From Alphaproteobacteria bacterium (GTDB taxonomy: Bacteria; Pseudomonadota; Alphaproteobacteria; Rhodobacterales; Rhodobacteraceae), in contig JAUHWP010000022.1 of the NCBI GenBank assembly GCA_030424645.1, positions 1 through 34,573 on the forward strand: 34,573 nucleotides of DNA, written 5' to 3'. Positions 1-8,248 of the stretch are shown here, one piece after another. Within the stretch, counting starts at the first letter, position 1, and every line of letters begins with the position of its first letter. A program made the position numbers and the translations under genes. Below the pieces are notes generated by a model that saw only the letters and a list, made by a program, of their open reading frames with translations, was not told the DNA's origin and did not search any database.

Positions 1-1
1 T

Positions 2-46
2 GTGAAACCCGAACTGTTTATTGAAAGCAAAGGGGGGTGGGCATGA
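2..46 (+). CDS. C-terminal tail of an upstream gene, probably the M (substrate-binding membrane) component of a Ni/Co ECF transporter
   Basis: An open frame enters from the left edge and stops with TGA at 44-46. That stop overlaps the ATG at 43 of the next gene in an ATGA junction. Only the last 14 residues are visible, ending in ESKGGWA, so the family cannot be read from the sequence. The M-like identity is inferred from the gene order of NikMLQO/CbiMLQO operons, where the M gene usually precedes L. The overlap supports translational coupling and also supports the start chosen for the next gene. Confidence 0.5.
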   Translation: MKPELFIESKGGWA

Positions 47-645
47 TCCGCGCGTTTTGTTTGATGCTGGCCTTGGTCATGACCCTGGGTGTGGCGCATC
101 CGGCGCTTGCGCATAACGTCATCGCTTCGGTCTTTCCGTCGGGCGATGCGATCGAGGGTGAAATCGGTTTCTCTAATGGTGAAATGGCCGTGGGTCTGGT
201 GGTTGAGGTGCTGGATGGCAATGGCAACAAACTGGGCGAAACCGTCACGGATGATGACGGGTTCTTCATGTTTACCCCCAGCCAGCCCGTGACCCATGTG
301 TTTCGCGGTGATTTGGGTGCAGGCCATGTGGCCGAAGTGGTGATGAGCGCCGCCGAGGTTGCCGAGATATTGGGCGAAACAGCGGCGGCTGACAGCGCCG
401 GGGCCTCGGTGCTTGGGGGCGAGCCTGAAAGCATGGCAGGGCAGGGGGGCGGTTTGTCTGCGGACACCCGTGCCGAAATTGCCAAGATGCTGCGCACCGA
501 ACTGCGCCCGATCCGCCAAGAGCTGACCGCGTTCAAGAACAAGTCGGATTTTCAGTCAGTCTTGGGCGGAATAGGCTATATTTTTGGGCTGTTCGGTCTG
601 GGCTTTTACCTTGCCGCGCGGCGCAAGCTGGGGGCGGATAAATGA
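43..645 (+). CDS. NikL/CbiL-like auxiliary component of an ECF nickel/cobalt transporter
   Basis: This 200-residue protein has an N-terminal signal peptide ending near ALAHN, an extracytoplasmic beta-rich region of the carboxypeptidase-regulatory type (VEVLDGNGNKLGETVTDDDG), and a Ser/Gly/Ala-rich linker. A C-terminal transmembrane helix (about residues 173-192) is followed by a basic tail. This topology is that of NikL/CbiL proteins, which accompany the M, Q and O subunits of ECF-type Ni2+ or Co2+ importers in place of CbiN. I chose ATG 43 over GTG 37 because it sits behind an AGGGGGG ribosome-binding site and overlaps the upstream stop. The stop overlaps the next start by ATGA. Nickel is slightly more likely than cobalt given an L rather than N subunit, but the metal is not proven. 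Confidence 0.75.
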   Translation: MIRAFCLMLALVMTLGVAHPALAHNVIASVFPSGDAIEGEIGFSNGEMAVGLVVEVLDGNGNKLGETVTDDDGFFMFTPSQPVTHVFRGDLGAGHVAEVVMSAAEVAEILGETAAADSAGASVLGGEPESMAGQGGGLSADTRAEIAKMLRTELRPIRQELTAFKNKSDFQSVLGGIGYIFGLFGLGFYLAARRKLGADK

Positions 646-1430
646 CCTATGTTCTGACAGGTGCTGACAGGGCCATTGGCGGGTTCGGCGGGCTGCGATC
701 CGCCATCACATCGCTTGATCCGCGGATGCGGATTGTTGTGACGGTCATCTATGCGATCACGATTGTCGGGCTGTCGGACCTGCGGGTTCTGTCGGGGGCG
801 ATGATCCTGTCACTGTGGCTGCTGGCGATTTCAGGCCTGCCGTTCCAGAAGACCCTGAAGCGCATGGCGATGATGGACACGTTCATCATCTTCATGCTGG
901 TCCTGTTGCCCTTCACCATGCCCGGCACGCCGATCTTCACGATCTGGGGTGTCTCGGCCAGTTGGGAAGGGCTGTGGCGTGCGGTCGAGATCGGCCTGAC
1001 CGCGAATGCGGTCATCCTGGCCGTGATGACCATGGTCGGCTCGATGGAGCCGGTGACGATGGGTCATGCCCTGTTTGCGCTGAAAACACCCGAGCGGCTG
1101 GTGCATCTGATGATGTTCACCATCCGCTATATCGACGTTCTGCGCGAGGAATATCAGCGCCTGCGCACGTCGATGAAGCTGCGTGGGTTTCGTCCGGGCA
1201 CCAACTGGCACACCTATCGCAGCTATGGCTATCTGGTGGGGATGATGCTGGTGCGCGCGATCGAGCGGTCCGAACGCATATTGGCGGCGATGAAATGCCG
1301 GGGCTTTTCGGGTCGCATCGTGTTGTTGGACGAGTTTCGCCTGACCCGCACCGATCTGGCTTTCGCGGTGGCTCTGTGCCTTGCCCTCACCGCCCTTGTC
1401 TGGGCCGAGGTTGCCTATGCCGCTGCTTGA
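642..1430 (+). CDS. ECF transporter transmembrane (T) component, CbiQ/NikQ family
   Basis: This 262-residue polytopic membrane protein has hydrophobic segments near residues 30-60, 75-100, 115-140 and 235-260. Cytoplasmic coupling motifs typical of the CbiQ family are present: the stretch around residues 165-190 contains REEYQRLRTSMKLRG, and a second Ala-Arg-Gly-type motif reads RILAAMKCRGFSG. In ECF transporters these helices dock the T component on the ATPase. It would scaffold the M/L substrate-capture subunits on the O ATPase for Ni2+/Co2+ uptake. The ATG at 642 overlaps the upstream stop in ATGA, and its 3' end overlaps the ATPase gene by 14 nt, so this is a tightly coupled operon. Confidence 0.88.
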   Translation: MTYVLTGADRAIGGFGGLRSAITSLDPRMRIVVTVIYAITIVGLSDLRVLSGAMILSLWLLAISGLPFQKTLKRMAMMDTFIIFMLVLLPFTMPGTPIFTIWGVSASWEGLWRAVEIGLTANAVILAVMTMVGSMEPVTMGHALFALKTPERLVHLMMFTIRYIDVLREEYQRLRTSMKLRGFRPGTNWHTYRSYGYLVGMMLVRAIERSERILAAMKCRGFSGRIVLLDEFRLTRTDLAFAVALCLALTALVWAEVAYAAA

Positions 1431-2067
1431 GCTGTCGGGCATTCACTTTGCCTATCCCGGCCTTGATCCGGTGCTGGCGGGTGCCTCGATGCGGCTGGAC
1501 GCCGGCGCGCGGCTGTCGCTGGTCGGGCCAAACGGGGCGGGGAAATCCACGCTTCTGAAAATTGTCATGGGGCTTCTGCATCCATCGCAGGGCACCATCA
1601 CCGCCTTTGGCAAACCCCGTGTGGACGAGGCTGATTTCCACGAGGTGCGACGGCGGATCGGCTTCGTTTTTCAGGATGCCGATGATCAGTTGTTCTGCCC
1701 CACTGTGGCCGAAGACATCGCCTTCGGGCCGCTGAACCTGGGTAAGACGCGGGACGAGGCGGTGGCGATTGTCGATGACATTCTGGCGCGTCTTAGCCTG
1801 ACCCATTTGCGCGATCGTGTGACGCACAAGCTGTCGGGCGGCGAAAAGCGTCTGGTGACGCTGGCGACGGTTCTGGCGATGGAGCCGGAGGTGTTGATCC
1901 TGGACGAACCCACAAATGCGCTGGACCCGGATAACTACGCCCGGCTGGTGGCCATTTTGAACGGGCTGGATCAGGCGATCCTGCTGGTCAGTCACGACCC
2001 CGAGTTTCGGGCCGAGATTGCGCCAGACGGGTATCGGCTGGAAAACCGGGTTCTGACGCGGCTGTAG
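1417..2067 (+). CDS. ECF transporter ATP-binding protein, CbiO/NikO family
   Basis: This 216-residue ABC ATPase has Walker A GPNGAGKST (about residues 31-39), a Q-loop in GFVFQDADDQLF, signature LSGGEKR, Walker B VLILDEPT and H-loop SHD. The DADDQLF sequence following the Q-loop is typical of CbiO/EcfA subunits. It energises the metal importer encoded upstream. I chose ATG 1417 (MPLLELSGIHFAYPG) because beta-strand 1 of the ABC fold begins there; a TTG at 1381 would add 12 residues without homology. The protein is short for CbiO, lacking the usual C-terminal extension. It ends 3 nt from the convergent YnjD-like gene with no terminator between them. Confidence 0.92.
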   Translation: MPLLELSGIHFAYPGLDPVLAGASMRLDAGARLSLVGPNGAGKSTLLKIVMGLLHPSQGTITAFGKPRVDEADFHEVRRRIGFVFQDADDQLFCPTVAEDIAFGPLNLGKTRDEAVAIVDDILARLSLTHLRDRVTHKLSGGEKRLVTLATVLAMEPEVLILDEPTNALDPDNYARLVAILNGLDQAILLVSHDPEFRAEIAPDGYRLENRVLTRL

Positions 2068-2070
2068 GCT

Positions 2071-2703
2071 CTATTCCAGCACGATCACCTGCCCGCCCGC
2101 GGCCTCTGCGTCCGCCTCGTCATGGGTGACCAGAAGCACGGGCAGGCCCCGCGCCTTGGCGTGGTCGAAGACCAGATTGCGCACCTGATCGCGCAGATCG
2201 GCATCCAACCCGGAAAACGGTTCGTCCAGCAACAGGGCGTGCGGTTCGGACAACAGCATCCGCATCAGCGCCACTCGCGCGCGCTGCCCGCCTGACAAGG
2301 TGGCCGGATCGCGGGGGGCAAAGCCGTCCAGCCCGACCTCGGCAAGGGCGGCGTCGATCTTCGCGCGCCGCTCGGCCCGGGTGCCCCCGGGTGCCAGACC
2401 GAAGGCAAGATTCGCCCCGACATTCAGGTGTGGGAACAGCAAAGCGTCCTGAAACAGAATGCCGACACAGCGCTCCTCGGGCGGCAGCGCGGTCAGGTCG
2501 CGACCCATCAGACGGATATGACCCGACAGGGTGAATTCTGGGGAAAGCGTCCCTGTTACAGCCGAAAGCAGGGTGGATTTGCCGACACCGCTTGGCCCCA
2601 TGATGGTCAGCACCTCGCCGGGCGCGACATAGGTGTCGATGGCGATCAGGCGTGTGCCGTTTCGCGTGATCTCGACCTGATCCAGATGCAACCCATCAGC
2701 CAT
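2071..2703 (-). CDS. ynjD: ABC transporter ATP-binding protein, YnjD-like
   Basis: This 210-residue ABC ATPase has Walker A GPSGVGKST, a Q-loop (GILFQDALLFPH), signature LSGGQRARVAL, Walker B ALLLDEPFSGLD and H-loop THDEAD. The small size, the FPHLNVGANLAFGL segment and the operon context match YnjD, the ATPase of the E. coli ynjBCD importer, whose substrate is not established. Its start overlaps the permease end by 8 nt. The paralogous family ThiQ (thiamine) is the main alternative. No TPP riboswitch precedes this operon, which argues weakly against thiamine. Confidence 0.85.
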   Translation of the reverse strand: MADGLHLDQVEITRNGTRLIAIDTYVAPGEVLTIMGPSGVGKSTLLSAVTGTLSPEFTLSGHIRLMGRDLTALPPEERCVGILFQDALLFPHLNVGANLAFGLAPGGTRAERRAKIDAALAEVGLDGFAPRDPATLSGGQRARVALMRMLLSEPHALLLDEPFSGLDADLRDQVRNLVFDHAKARGLPVLLVTHDEADAEAAGGQVIVLE

Positions 2704-4399
2704 GCAACAGCCCCCTTCGATGGCGCCATATCAGGGCGGGCAGCGCCAAAGCCAGCGCAAAGGGCAGTAACGCGGCAGCGGTCTGCATCAGGCCAAACAC
2801 GCCAATGGCCCGCCGATCCCCGCCCGAAGCCAGCGCGACAGCCTCGGTGGTCAGGGTTTCGACGCGTCCGCCGCCGATTAGAAGGGTGGGCAGGTATTGC
2901 CCGACCGACACGGCAATGCCGACCGCGAGGGCGGTCAGTAGCGGCGCCAGCAGCATGGGCAGACGAATGCGCCACAACACCCGATCAGGGCCAGCCCCTA
3001 GGGCGGCGGCGACGGCGGCTTGCCGGTGGTCCCACGCGCGCCATGGGCCCTCAAGCGACAGGCGCAGATAGGGCAGCACGAACACCAGATGGGCAAGGGC
3101 GACAGGGGCGCGGCCCATATCCAGCCCGATGCCAAGAAACAGCGTTTGCAACCCCGGCAGGAACGCCGTTTGCGGCACGATCAGTGGCAGATAGATCAGC
3201 CATAGCCCGCGTTGGGTCAGGCGCAGGTTGCGGCGCTCCTCGGTCTCAAGGCAACCGATGGTCAAAAGCATCCCGATACTGACGGCAAGTGCGGCGATCA
3301 GGGCGGTTTCCCCCAGCGCGTCCAGACTGCCCATGTGATGGCGCATCCAGTTGCGGGTGGTGAACTGGTCGGGCATCAGGTCGGGAAAGCTCCAAAACCC
3401 GGCGATGGACCAGACCGCCAGCCCCAGAAGACCCAGCAACAGCGCGACCGAGATCAGCGTGCCAAGGGCAAATCCCGCGACACGCAAGGGGCGGTCGCGG
3501 CGCCCCCGGCGCCCGGCCTCGATCCGCATGCAGGTCAGGCGGGCCAGAAGCGTTTCGCCCAGAAACCACACGCCCACCGCGCCGATCACCAGCGCCAGTT
3601 GCACAAGTGCTGCGGCGGCCGCTTGCAGGCGGAAGGCAATTTCGGGGTCTGACATCCAGCGCACGATCTGCACCGACAGGGTGGCGGGCGTGGACGGGCC
3701 AAGGATCACCGCGACGTCCACCACCGACATGGACCATGTCAGCACCACCAGCACCGGCAGGCGGATGCGGGCATAAAGCGCCGGGAAGATCGCGAACATC
3801 CACGCCGATATGCGGCCGTAGCCCATGCTCTGGCTCAACGCCATGCGGCGCCTTCCGTCGATCTGGCCCAGGGCAGCGATGGACATGAGAAGCAGGAACG
3901 GCACCTCTTTCATCACCAGGCCAAGGGTCAGGGCGATGCCCCATGGATCGTTCAGGATCAAAAGGTCCGGCGGGCGATCCCACCCAGTCAGCCACGGCGA
4001 AAACAGCCGCGCGATCCAGCCTGATGGCGCGATCAGGAAGGCAAGGCCAAAGGCGGCGGCGGCATGGGGGACGGACAGAAAGGGCGACAGCAGACGTTCA
4101 AGCACACGAAACCCCCGCGTGCCCGCCCAACCCGCAAGGATCAGCGCGGTGATCGCCAGCGACAGCACCGCAGCGGCCAGCCCGGTGGTCAGGGACAGGC
4201 GTATGGCGGGGCCGATTCCGGGCCAGCCAAACAGGGCGCGAAAGGCCTCAAGCGATGGGCCGGTCTGCCCGGCGGCGGGCAGGTGGCCAAACGCGGGCAG
4301 CAGGGTGCCCCAGAGCCCCGCCGCCACCGGCCCCAGCAGCACCAGAACGGTCAGGGCCGGAAACAGGGGCAGGCGCGGAAATCTGATCGTTTGGGCCAT
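2696..4399 (-). CDS. ynjC: Two-domain ABC transporter permease, YnjC-like
   Basis: This 567-residue inner-membrane protein contains two tandem binding-protein-dependent permease domains of roughly six helices each. Each has an EAA-type coupling loop: one near YGRISAWMFAIFPAL, the other near LGAGPDRVLWRIRLP. ThiP and YnjC share this fused architecture. It would form the channel for the solute delivered by the YnjB-like protein and powered by the YnjD-like ATPase. I chose ATG 4399 (MAQTIRFPRLPLFP), 8 nt after the upstream stop. A start at 4459 would overlap the binding-protein gene and add an unrelated charged leader. The substrate is unknown. Confidence 0.85.
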   Translation of the reverse strand: MAQTIRFPRLPLFPALTVLVLLGPVAAGLWGTLLPAFGHLPAAGQTGPSLEAFRALFGWPGIGPAIRLSLTTGLAAAVLSLAITALILAGWAGTRGFRVLERLLSPFLSVPHAAAAFGLAFLIAPSGWIARLFSPWLTGWDRPPDLLILNDPWGIALTLGLVMKEVPFLLLMSIAALGQIDGRRRMALSQSMGYGRISAWMFAIFPALYARIRLPVLVVLTWSMSVVDVAVILGPSTPATLSVQIVRWMSDPEIAFRLQAAAAALVQLALVIGAVGVWFLGETLLARLTCMRIEAGRRGRRDRPLRVAGFALGTLISVALLLGLLGLAVWSIAGFWSFPDLMPDQFTTRNWMRHHMGSLDALGETALIAALAVSIGMLLTIGCLETEERRNLRLTQRGLWLIYLPLIVPQTAFLPGLQTLFLGIGLDMGRAPVALAHLVFVLPYLRLSLEGPWRAWDHRQAAVAAALGAGPDRVLWRIRLPMLLAPLLTALAVGIAVSVGQYLPTLLIGGGRVETLTTEAVALASGGDRRAIGVFGLMQTAAALLPFALALALPALIWRHRRGLLHG

Positions 4400-4407
4400 A
4401 TCAGGGT

Positions 4408-5616
4408 CTATTGCACGCCGTATCGGGCCTGCCAATCCTCGGCGATGCGGGTCATCCAACTGGGATGCGGTTCGTCCTGCACACGACCCAGCTCTTGCGG
4501 GGTCAGCGTGGCAAGGCCAAGGTCCAGCGCCTCGAACGCGGCTTGGTCTTCGGGCGGCAGGGCGCCGACATCCAGAACCGTGCCATAGCCCAGCACATTC
4601 GGGTCCTGCGCATGGGCCTGCGCCCTGGGCGACATCAAGAAATCGGCCACCACCATCGCGCCTGCCTTGGACCCGGAGTTGTAGGGGATCGCCACGAAGG
4701 ACGCGTTGCCGATGGTGCCCTTGTCCAGAACGAAGGTGCGCACCGTGTCGGGCAGTTCGTAATTCGCGATGGCGGTCGAGGCTTCAGAGGGGGAAAAACT
4801 GATCGCCAGATCAACCTCGCCATCATTCATCAGCTGGATCTGCCGTGGCCCATTGGCGGGATAGGCCCGGCCTTGCCGCCACAAGGTCGGGGTCAGTTCT
4901 TCCAGAAAACCCCAAAGCGGTGCGGTGACGCGGGCATAGCTGTCGTCAGACACCGGCGCGGAAAGGGCCGACGGGTCATCCGCCAGCTCGACCAGCATTT
5001 GTTTCAGAAACGTGGTGCCCAGAAAATCCGGCGGTTGCGGATAGGTGAAGCGACCGGGATTGGCCTGTGACCATTCAAGGATTGCGCTTGCCGAGGGCAG
5101 GGGGGTCGGAATATCCGCCGTGTCATACATGAACACCACCTGCGCCATCGCCCATGGGGCTTCATAACCATCAACAGGAACGGTGAAGTCGGTGCGCACG
5201 GTCTTGCCCTCGGCATCGACAAACTGCCAGTTGGGCAGGTCTTCGGCGAAGGGACCGAACAAAAGCCCCGCGTCCTTCATCGCGGCGAAATTCGCCCCGT
5301 TGATCCAGATCAGGTCGATGGCGCCATCGCTGTCCTTGCCCGCCTGTTTTTCCGACAGAACACGGGTCACGGCATCGGCGGTGTCGGTCAGCTTCACATG
5401 CTCAAGCGTGACGCCGAATTGCGCCTTCACCTGCTGCCCCACCCAGTCAATGAAGGCATTTGTGGTGGGCGATCCGCCCCAGGCGTTCCAATAGACGGTC
5501 TGGCCCTTGGCCTCGGCCGTCACGGCGTCCCAATCGGCCGGATCAGGGTCTGAATGGGCGGTCAGCGGCATCAGGGATGATGCCAGCAGGCCTGCGGCAA
5601 GGGCGAGGTGTTTCAT
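4408..5616 (-). CDS. ynjB: ABC transporter periplasmic substrate-binding protein, YnjB-like
   Basis: This 402-residue protein starts with a signal peptide (MKHLALAAGLLASSLMPLTAHS) and continues with DWDAVTAEAKGQTVYWNAWGG, a segment characteristic of YnjB-type binding proteins. The rest is a bilobed periplasmic-binding fold with segments such as IDLIWINGANFAAMK and GYEAPWAMAQVVFMYD. It would capture the solute in the periplasm for the YnjC/YnjD transporter. I chose ATG 5616 because GGAGA lies just upstream and the signal peptide begins there; the longer frame reaching 5748 has no recognisable content. The start overlaps the stop of the CDP-alcohol phosphatidyltransferase gene by 4 nt (ATGA), so the two are translationally coupled. 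Confidence 0.88.
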   Translation of the reverse strand: MKHLALAAGLLASSLMPLTAHSDPDPADWDAVTAEAKGQTVYWNAWGGSPTTNAFIDWVGQQVKAQFGVTLEHVKLTDTADAVTRVLSEKQAGKDSDGAIDLIWINGANFAAMKDAGLLFGPFAEDLPNWQFVDAEGKTVRTDFTVPVDGYEAPWAMAQVVFMYDTADIPTPLPSASAILEWSQANPGRFTYPQPPDFLGTTFLKQMLVELADDPSALSAPVSDDSYARVTAPLWGFLEELTPTLWRQGRAYPANGPRQIQLMNDGEVDLAISFSPSEASTAIANYELPDTVRTFVLDKGTIGNASFVAIPYNSGSKAGAMVVADFLMSPRAQAHAQDPNVLGYGTVLDVGALPPEDQAAFEALDLGLATLTPQELGRVQDEPHPSWMTRIAEDWQARYGVQ

Positions 5617-6248
5617 TGAGTCTCCTGTTGGTCGGATGAGATCTGGCCAAACGCCTGATACGCACCAAAGACGCGCAAGGCGGCAGTGGCGAAACAGAGG
5701 ATGGCAAAAAGACAGGCCAGCGGCCCGAAATATGCGGGAAGCAGGCACAGAAGGATGAAGAAGGCGATGGTTTCGGTCCCTTCAAGCAATCCGTTGGAAT
5801 AATAAAGCGATTTGACACCTTGCGTGCGGGTCGCAAGGCCCTTCTTCTCGGCCAGGATGGCATAGCCCAGAAAGCTGGCGCCGTTGACATAGAAGCTTAG
5901 CAGCAGGACAGCCCCGGGCACCGCGTTGGAAGAGGGGTCGAACAGGACAAAGCCAAGCGGCACGGCGCCGTAGAACAGGAAATCCGAGGTGATATCCAGA
6001 TAGCCACCGAAATCCGTCCTGTGGGTTGCGCGGGCGACCGCGCCGTCCAGACCATCGGCAAGGCGCGAGGCAAGAATCAGACCCAAACCCAGCCCGAAAG
6101 CACCGAATGCAATCGCGATCGCGGCGGTCAGGCCGACGCCAAGCCCCACCAGCGTGACCGTGTTCGCGCCAACCCCGACCTGCGCCAGCCCGCGCCCGGC
6201 CACGTTCAGCGGCGGGTCGATCAGCTTGCGTGCATAGGCATCCAGCAT
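5613..6248 (-). CDS. ynjF: CDP-alcohol phosphatidyltransferase family membrane protein, YnjF-like
   Basis: This 211-residue integral membrane enzyme carries the CDP-alcohol phosphatidyltransferase signature, read as ADGLDGAVAR followed by DFGGYLDITSD, with all the metal-binding Asp residues present. About six hydrophobic segments flank it. The family transfers a phosphatidyl or similar group from a CDP-activated lipid or alcohol to an acceptor alcohol at the membrane. Size and operon position match E. coli YnjF, also encoded beside ynjBCD, whose acceptor is unknown. It is the first gene of the operon, starting at ATG 6248 behind an AAGGGG-type site. A frame extension to 6326 has no homology. 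Its physiological product cannot be assigned. Confidence 0.85.
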   Translation of the reverse strand: MLDAYARKLIDPPLNVAGRGLAQVGVGANTVTLVGLGVGLTAAIAIAFGAFGLGLGLILASRLADGLDGAVARATHRTDFGGYLDITSDFLFYGAVPLGFVLFDPSSNAVPGAVLLLSFYVNGASFLGYAILAEKKGLATRTQGVKSLYYSNGLLEGTETIAFFILLCLLPAYFGPLACLFAILCFATAALRVFGAYQAFGQISSDQQETQ

Positions 6249-6438
6249 CGGTGGCCCCTTCCAAACCCTTGCCCGCAGGGGCGGGCTTTTTCTGTCATTT
6301 GGCCCGGAAGCGACCCGTTCGTCCATCCGGCAAACGCAAACGTGAGCTTTCGTCAGACGGCATAGCGGTCACGCCGCCCCTTGCACCTGCCCCGGCTTTC
6401 GCGTTCTGTGGACCCATCACCCAGACGACGAGGTTCAG
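6249..6438. promoter_or_regulatory. Divergent intergenic region between the ynj-like operon and the gap-like operon
   Basis: These 190 bp separate two divergently transcribed operons and must hold both promoters. I see a clear GAGG ribosome-binding site just before ATG 6439 but no convincing -35/-10 pair. The right half contains no CTGAGA box or stem set expected for a TPP riboswitch. Confidence 0.4.
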
Positions 6439-7458
6439 ATGTCCCCCTCTTCCCCGCGCAAGACGCGCATCGGTTTGAATGGTTTTGGCCGCATCGGGCG
6501 GTCGATCCTGCGCATCCTGTCTGCCGCGCCGTCGGAATTCGAAGTGGCGTTCATCAACGATATCGAACCCTTGGACACCTGTGCCTATCTGTTCAAATAT
6601 GACAGCGTGTTCGGCCCCTTTGCCGGGCAGGTCGAAGCGGTCGAGAACGGGCTGTCGATCAATGGCACCGTGATCCCGTTCCACGGGCTTCATGACATCA
6701 GCACGATGGACCTGTCGGATGTCGACGTGGTGCTGGAATGCACCGGCATGGCGGGCAAGCGCGCGGTGGCGGAACGCGGGCTTCAGGCCGGGGCATATAA
6801 CGTGCTGATTTCCGGTCCATCGAACGAGGCAGATGTGACCATCGTTCTGGGCGCGAACGAGGAACAACTGGCGGGGCAGAAGATCGTGTCCAATGCCTCG
6901 TGCACCACCAACGCGCTGGCGCCGCTTCTGAAGGTGCTGGACCGCGAACTGGGCGTGATTGGCGGGCATATGACCACCGTGCATTGTTACACCGGCAGCC
7001 AGCCGACGGTCGACAAGCCGCGCGCCAACCCGGCCCGGTCGCGGGCGGCGGCCCTGTCGATGGTGCCCACCACCACCAGCGCGCACGAACTGGTAGGCGA
7101 GGTTCTGCCCCATCTGGCCGGACGGATCGAAGCCCGTGCGATCCGGGTGCCGACCGCCAGCGTTTCGGCCATCGACCTGACCGTGCGCACCGAACGCGAC
7201 GTAACCAAGGACGAGGCCCGCGCGGTCCTGAAAGCCGCCGCAACCGGGCATGTTCTGGGCTGGACGGAAGAACCACTTGTGTCCAGCGATCTGCGGATGC
7301 GGCCTGAGAGCCTTGTCTTGTCCGGGCCGGAAACCTCGGTGTCGCAAGGCGGGTTGCTTCGGGTCTTTGGCTGGTATGACAATGAATGGGGCTTTTCGCA
7401 CCGTATGCTGGACGTGGCCCGGATGATCGCGCAAGCTGGTGAGGCCGGAAAAGGATAG
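6439..7458 (+). CDS. Glyceraldehyde-3-phosphate dehydrogenase family protein (atypical)
   Basis: This 339-residue protein has an NAD-binding Rossmann motif (INGFGRIGR in canonical form, here LNGFGRIGR). The adenine-ribose Asp is in INDIEP, the catalytic Cys in SNASCTTN, the catalytic His in TVHCYTGSQ, and the substrate Arg in IRVPTASVSAIDL. The C-terminal WYDNEWGFSHRMLD is conserved. It should oxidise an aldehyde phosphate with NAD(+) and phosphate. Several usually invariant segments differ: ISGPSNEAD replaces the SAP(A/S)KD-type segment, TGSQPTVD replaces TNDQxxLD, and PTTTSAHEL replaces PTTTGAA. This suggests a divergent paralogue with another substrate or role rather than the housekeeping glycolytic enzyme. 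It is followed 3 nt later by a dehydrogenase-like gene, likely co-transcribed. Confidence 0.85.
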   Translation: MSPSSPRKTRIGLNGFGRIGRSILRILSAAPSEFEVAFINDIEPLDTCAYLFKYDSVFGPFAGQVEAVENGLSINGTVIPFHGLHDISTMDLSDVDVVLECTGMAGKRAVAERGLQAGAYNVLISGPSNEADVTIVLGANEEQLAGQKIVSNASCTTNALAPLLKVLDRELGVIGGHMTTVHCYTGSQPTVDKPRANPARSRAAALSMVPTTTSAHELVGEVLPHLAGRIEARAIRVPTASVSAIDLTVRTERDVTKDEARAVLKAAATGHVLGWTEEPLVSSDLRMRPESLVLSGPETSVSQGGLLRVFGWYDNEWGFSHRMLDVARMIAQAGEAGKG

Positions 7459-7461
7459 TGC

Positions 7462-8235
7462 ATGGAACGGATCGGCTTCATCGGCACGGGCGAGATCGCG
7501 GCGGCCATGGTCGCGGGGCTGACAGGGCGCGGGCACCAGATCACCGTATCTGAACGGAACGGGGCGATGGCGGCGGCACTGGCGGCACAATTCACCGATG
7601 TGGCTGTCGCGCCGAATGAACTGGTCATTGCAGACAGCGACGTGGTCTTTCTGTGCCTGCTGGCAGGTGTGGCGCGGGACGTGTTGCCGGGCCTGACCTT
7701 TCGCGCCGATCAAAGCGTGATCTCGGTGATGGTCGATGTGCCGCTGACCGATCTGAAAGCCCTGTGCGCCCCGGCGACCGAGATCGCGATCACCATCCCG
7801 CTGCCATCCATTGCGGTTGGCGGGTCGGCCCTGCCGGTGTTTCCCGACAGCCCCGCCTTGCAGAGGCTTTTTGGGGATACCGACCTGATCATCCCCTGCG
7901 CGGCCGAGGCGGCGCTGAACGCGCATTTCGCCGCCACGGCGCTGGCGTCGCCGATCCTGGACCAGATGCGCGAAGGGGCGCGGTGGCTGGCGGCGTTGAC
8001 GGGGGACGAAACCGCGTCCGAGCAGTATGTCGCGACGGTCTTCACCGGGTTTTTACGCAGCATGACCGAGAACCCGGAAACCTCGTTCACCGACCTGCTG
8101 GACAGTCTGGCGACCGAAGGCGGGCTGAATGCCACCCTGCGCACCCATATGCGCAAGGCCGGAGCGATTGACGCGTTGATCATCGGATTGGATGGCCTGA
8201 AGCCACGTTTGGGATTGTCGGAAAAACCCGGCTGA
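7462..8235 (+). CDS. NAD(P)-binding oxidoreductase resembling pyrroline-5-carboxylate reductase
   Basis: This 257-residue protein opens with a Rossmann motif (MERIGFIGTGEIAAAMVAGL) like that of ProC and 6-phosphogluconate/beta-hydroxyacid dehydrogenases. An Asp/Glu-type nucleotide strand end follows (ITVSERNG), then SDVVFLCL and the IPLPSIAVGGS segment. The C-terminal half (GLNATLRTHMRKAGAIDALIIGLDGL) resembles the ProC dimerisation domain. The conserved Ser/Thr-rich GLSGSGPAY-type motif of true ProC is absent, so proline synthesis is doubtful. It follows the gap-like gene by 3 nt, which suggests the two act on one pathway or share regulation. The reaction is unassigned. Confidence 0.7.
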   Translation: MERIGFIGTGEIAAAMVAGLTGRGHQITVSERNGAMAAALAAQFTDVAVAPNELVIADSDVVFLCLLAGVARDVLPGLTFRADQSVISVMVDVPLTDLKALCAPATEIAITIPLPSIAVGGSALPVFPDSPALQRLFGDTDLIIPCAAEAALNAHFAATALASPILDQMREGARWLAALTGDETASEQYVATVFTGFLRSMTENPETSFTDLLDSLATEGGLNATLRTHMRKAGAIDALIIGLDGLKPRLGLSEKPG

Positions 8236-8248
8236 TCCGCCGGGACAG

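Noticed and set aside
6249-6438. TPP riboswitch upstream of the ynj-like operon, which would make it a thiamine transporter
   Set aside because: No CTGAGA/thi-box core or matching stems were found on the minus strand, and the binding protein matches YnjB rather than ThiB.
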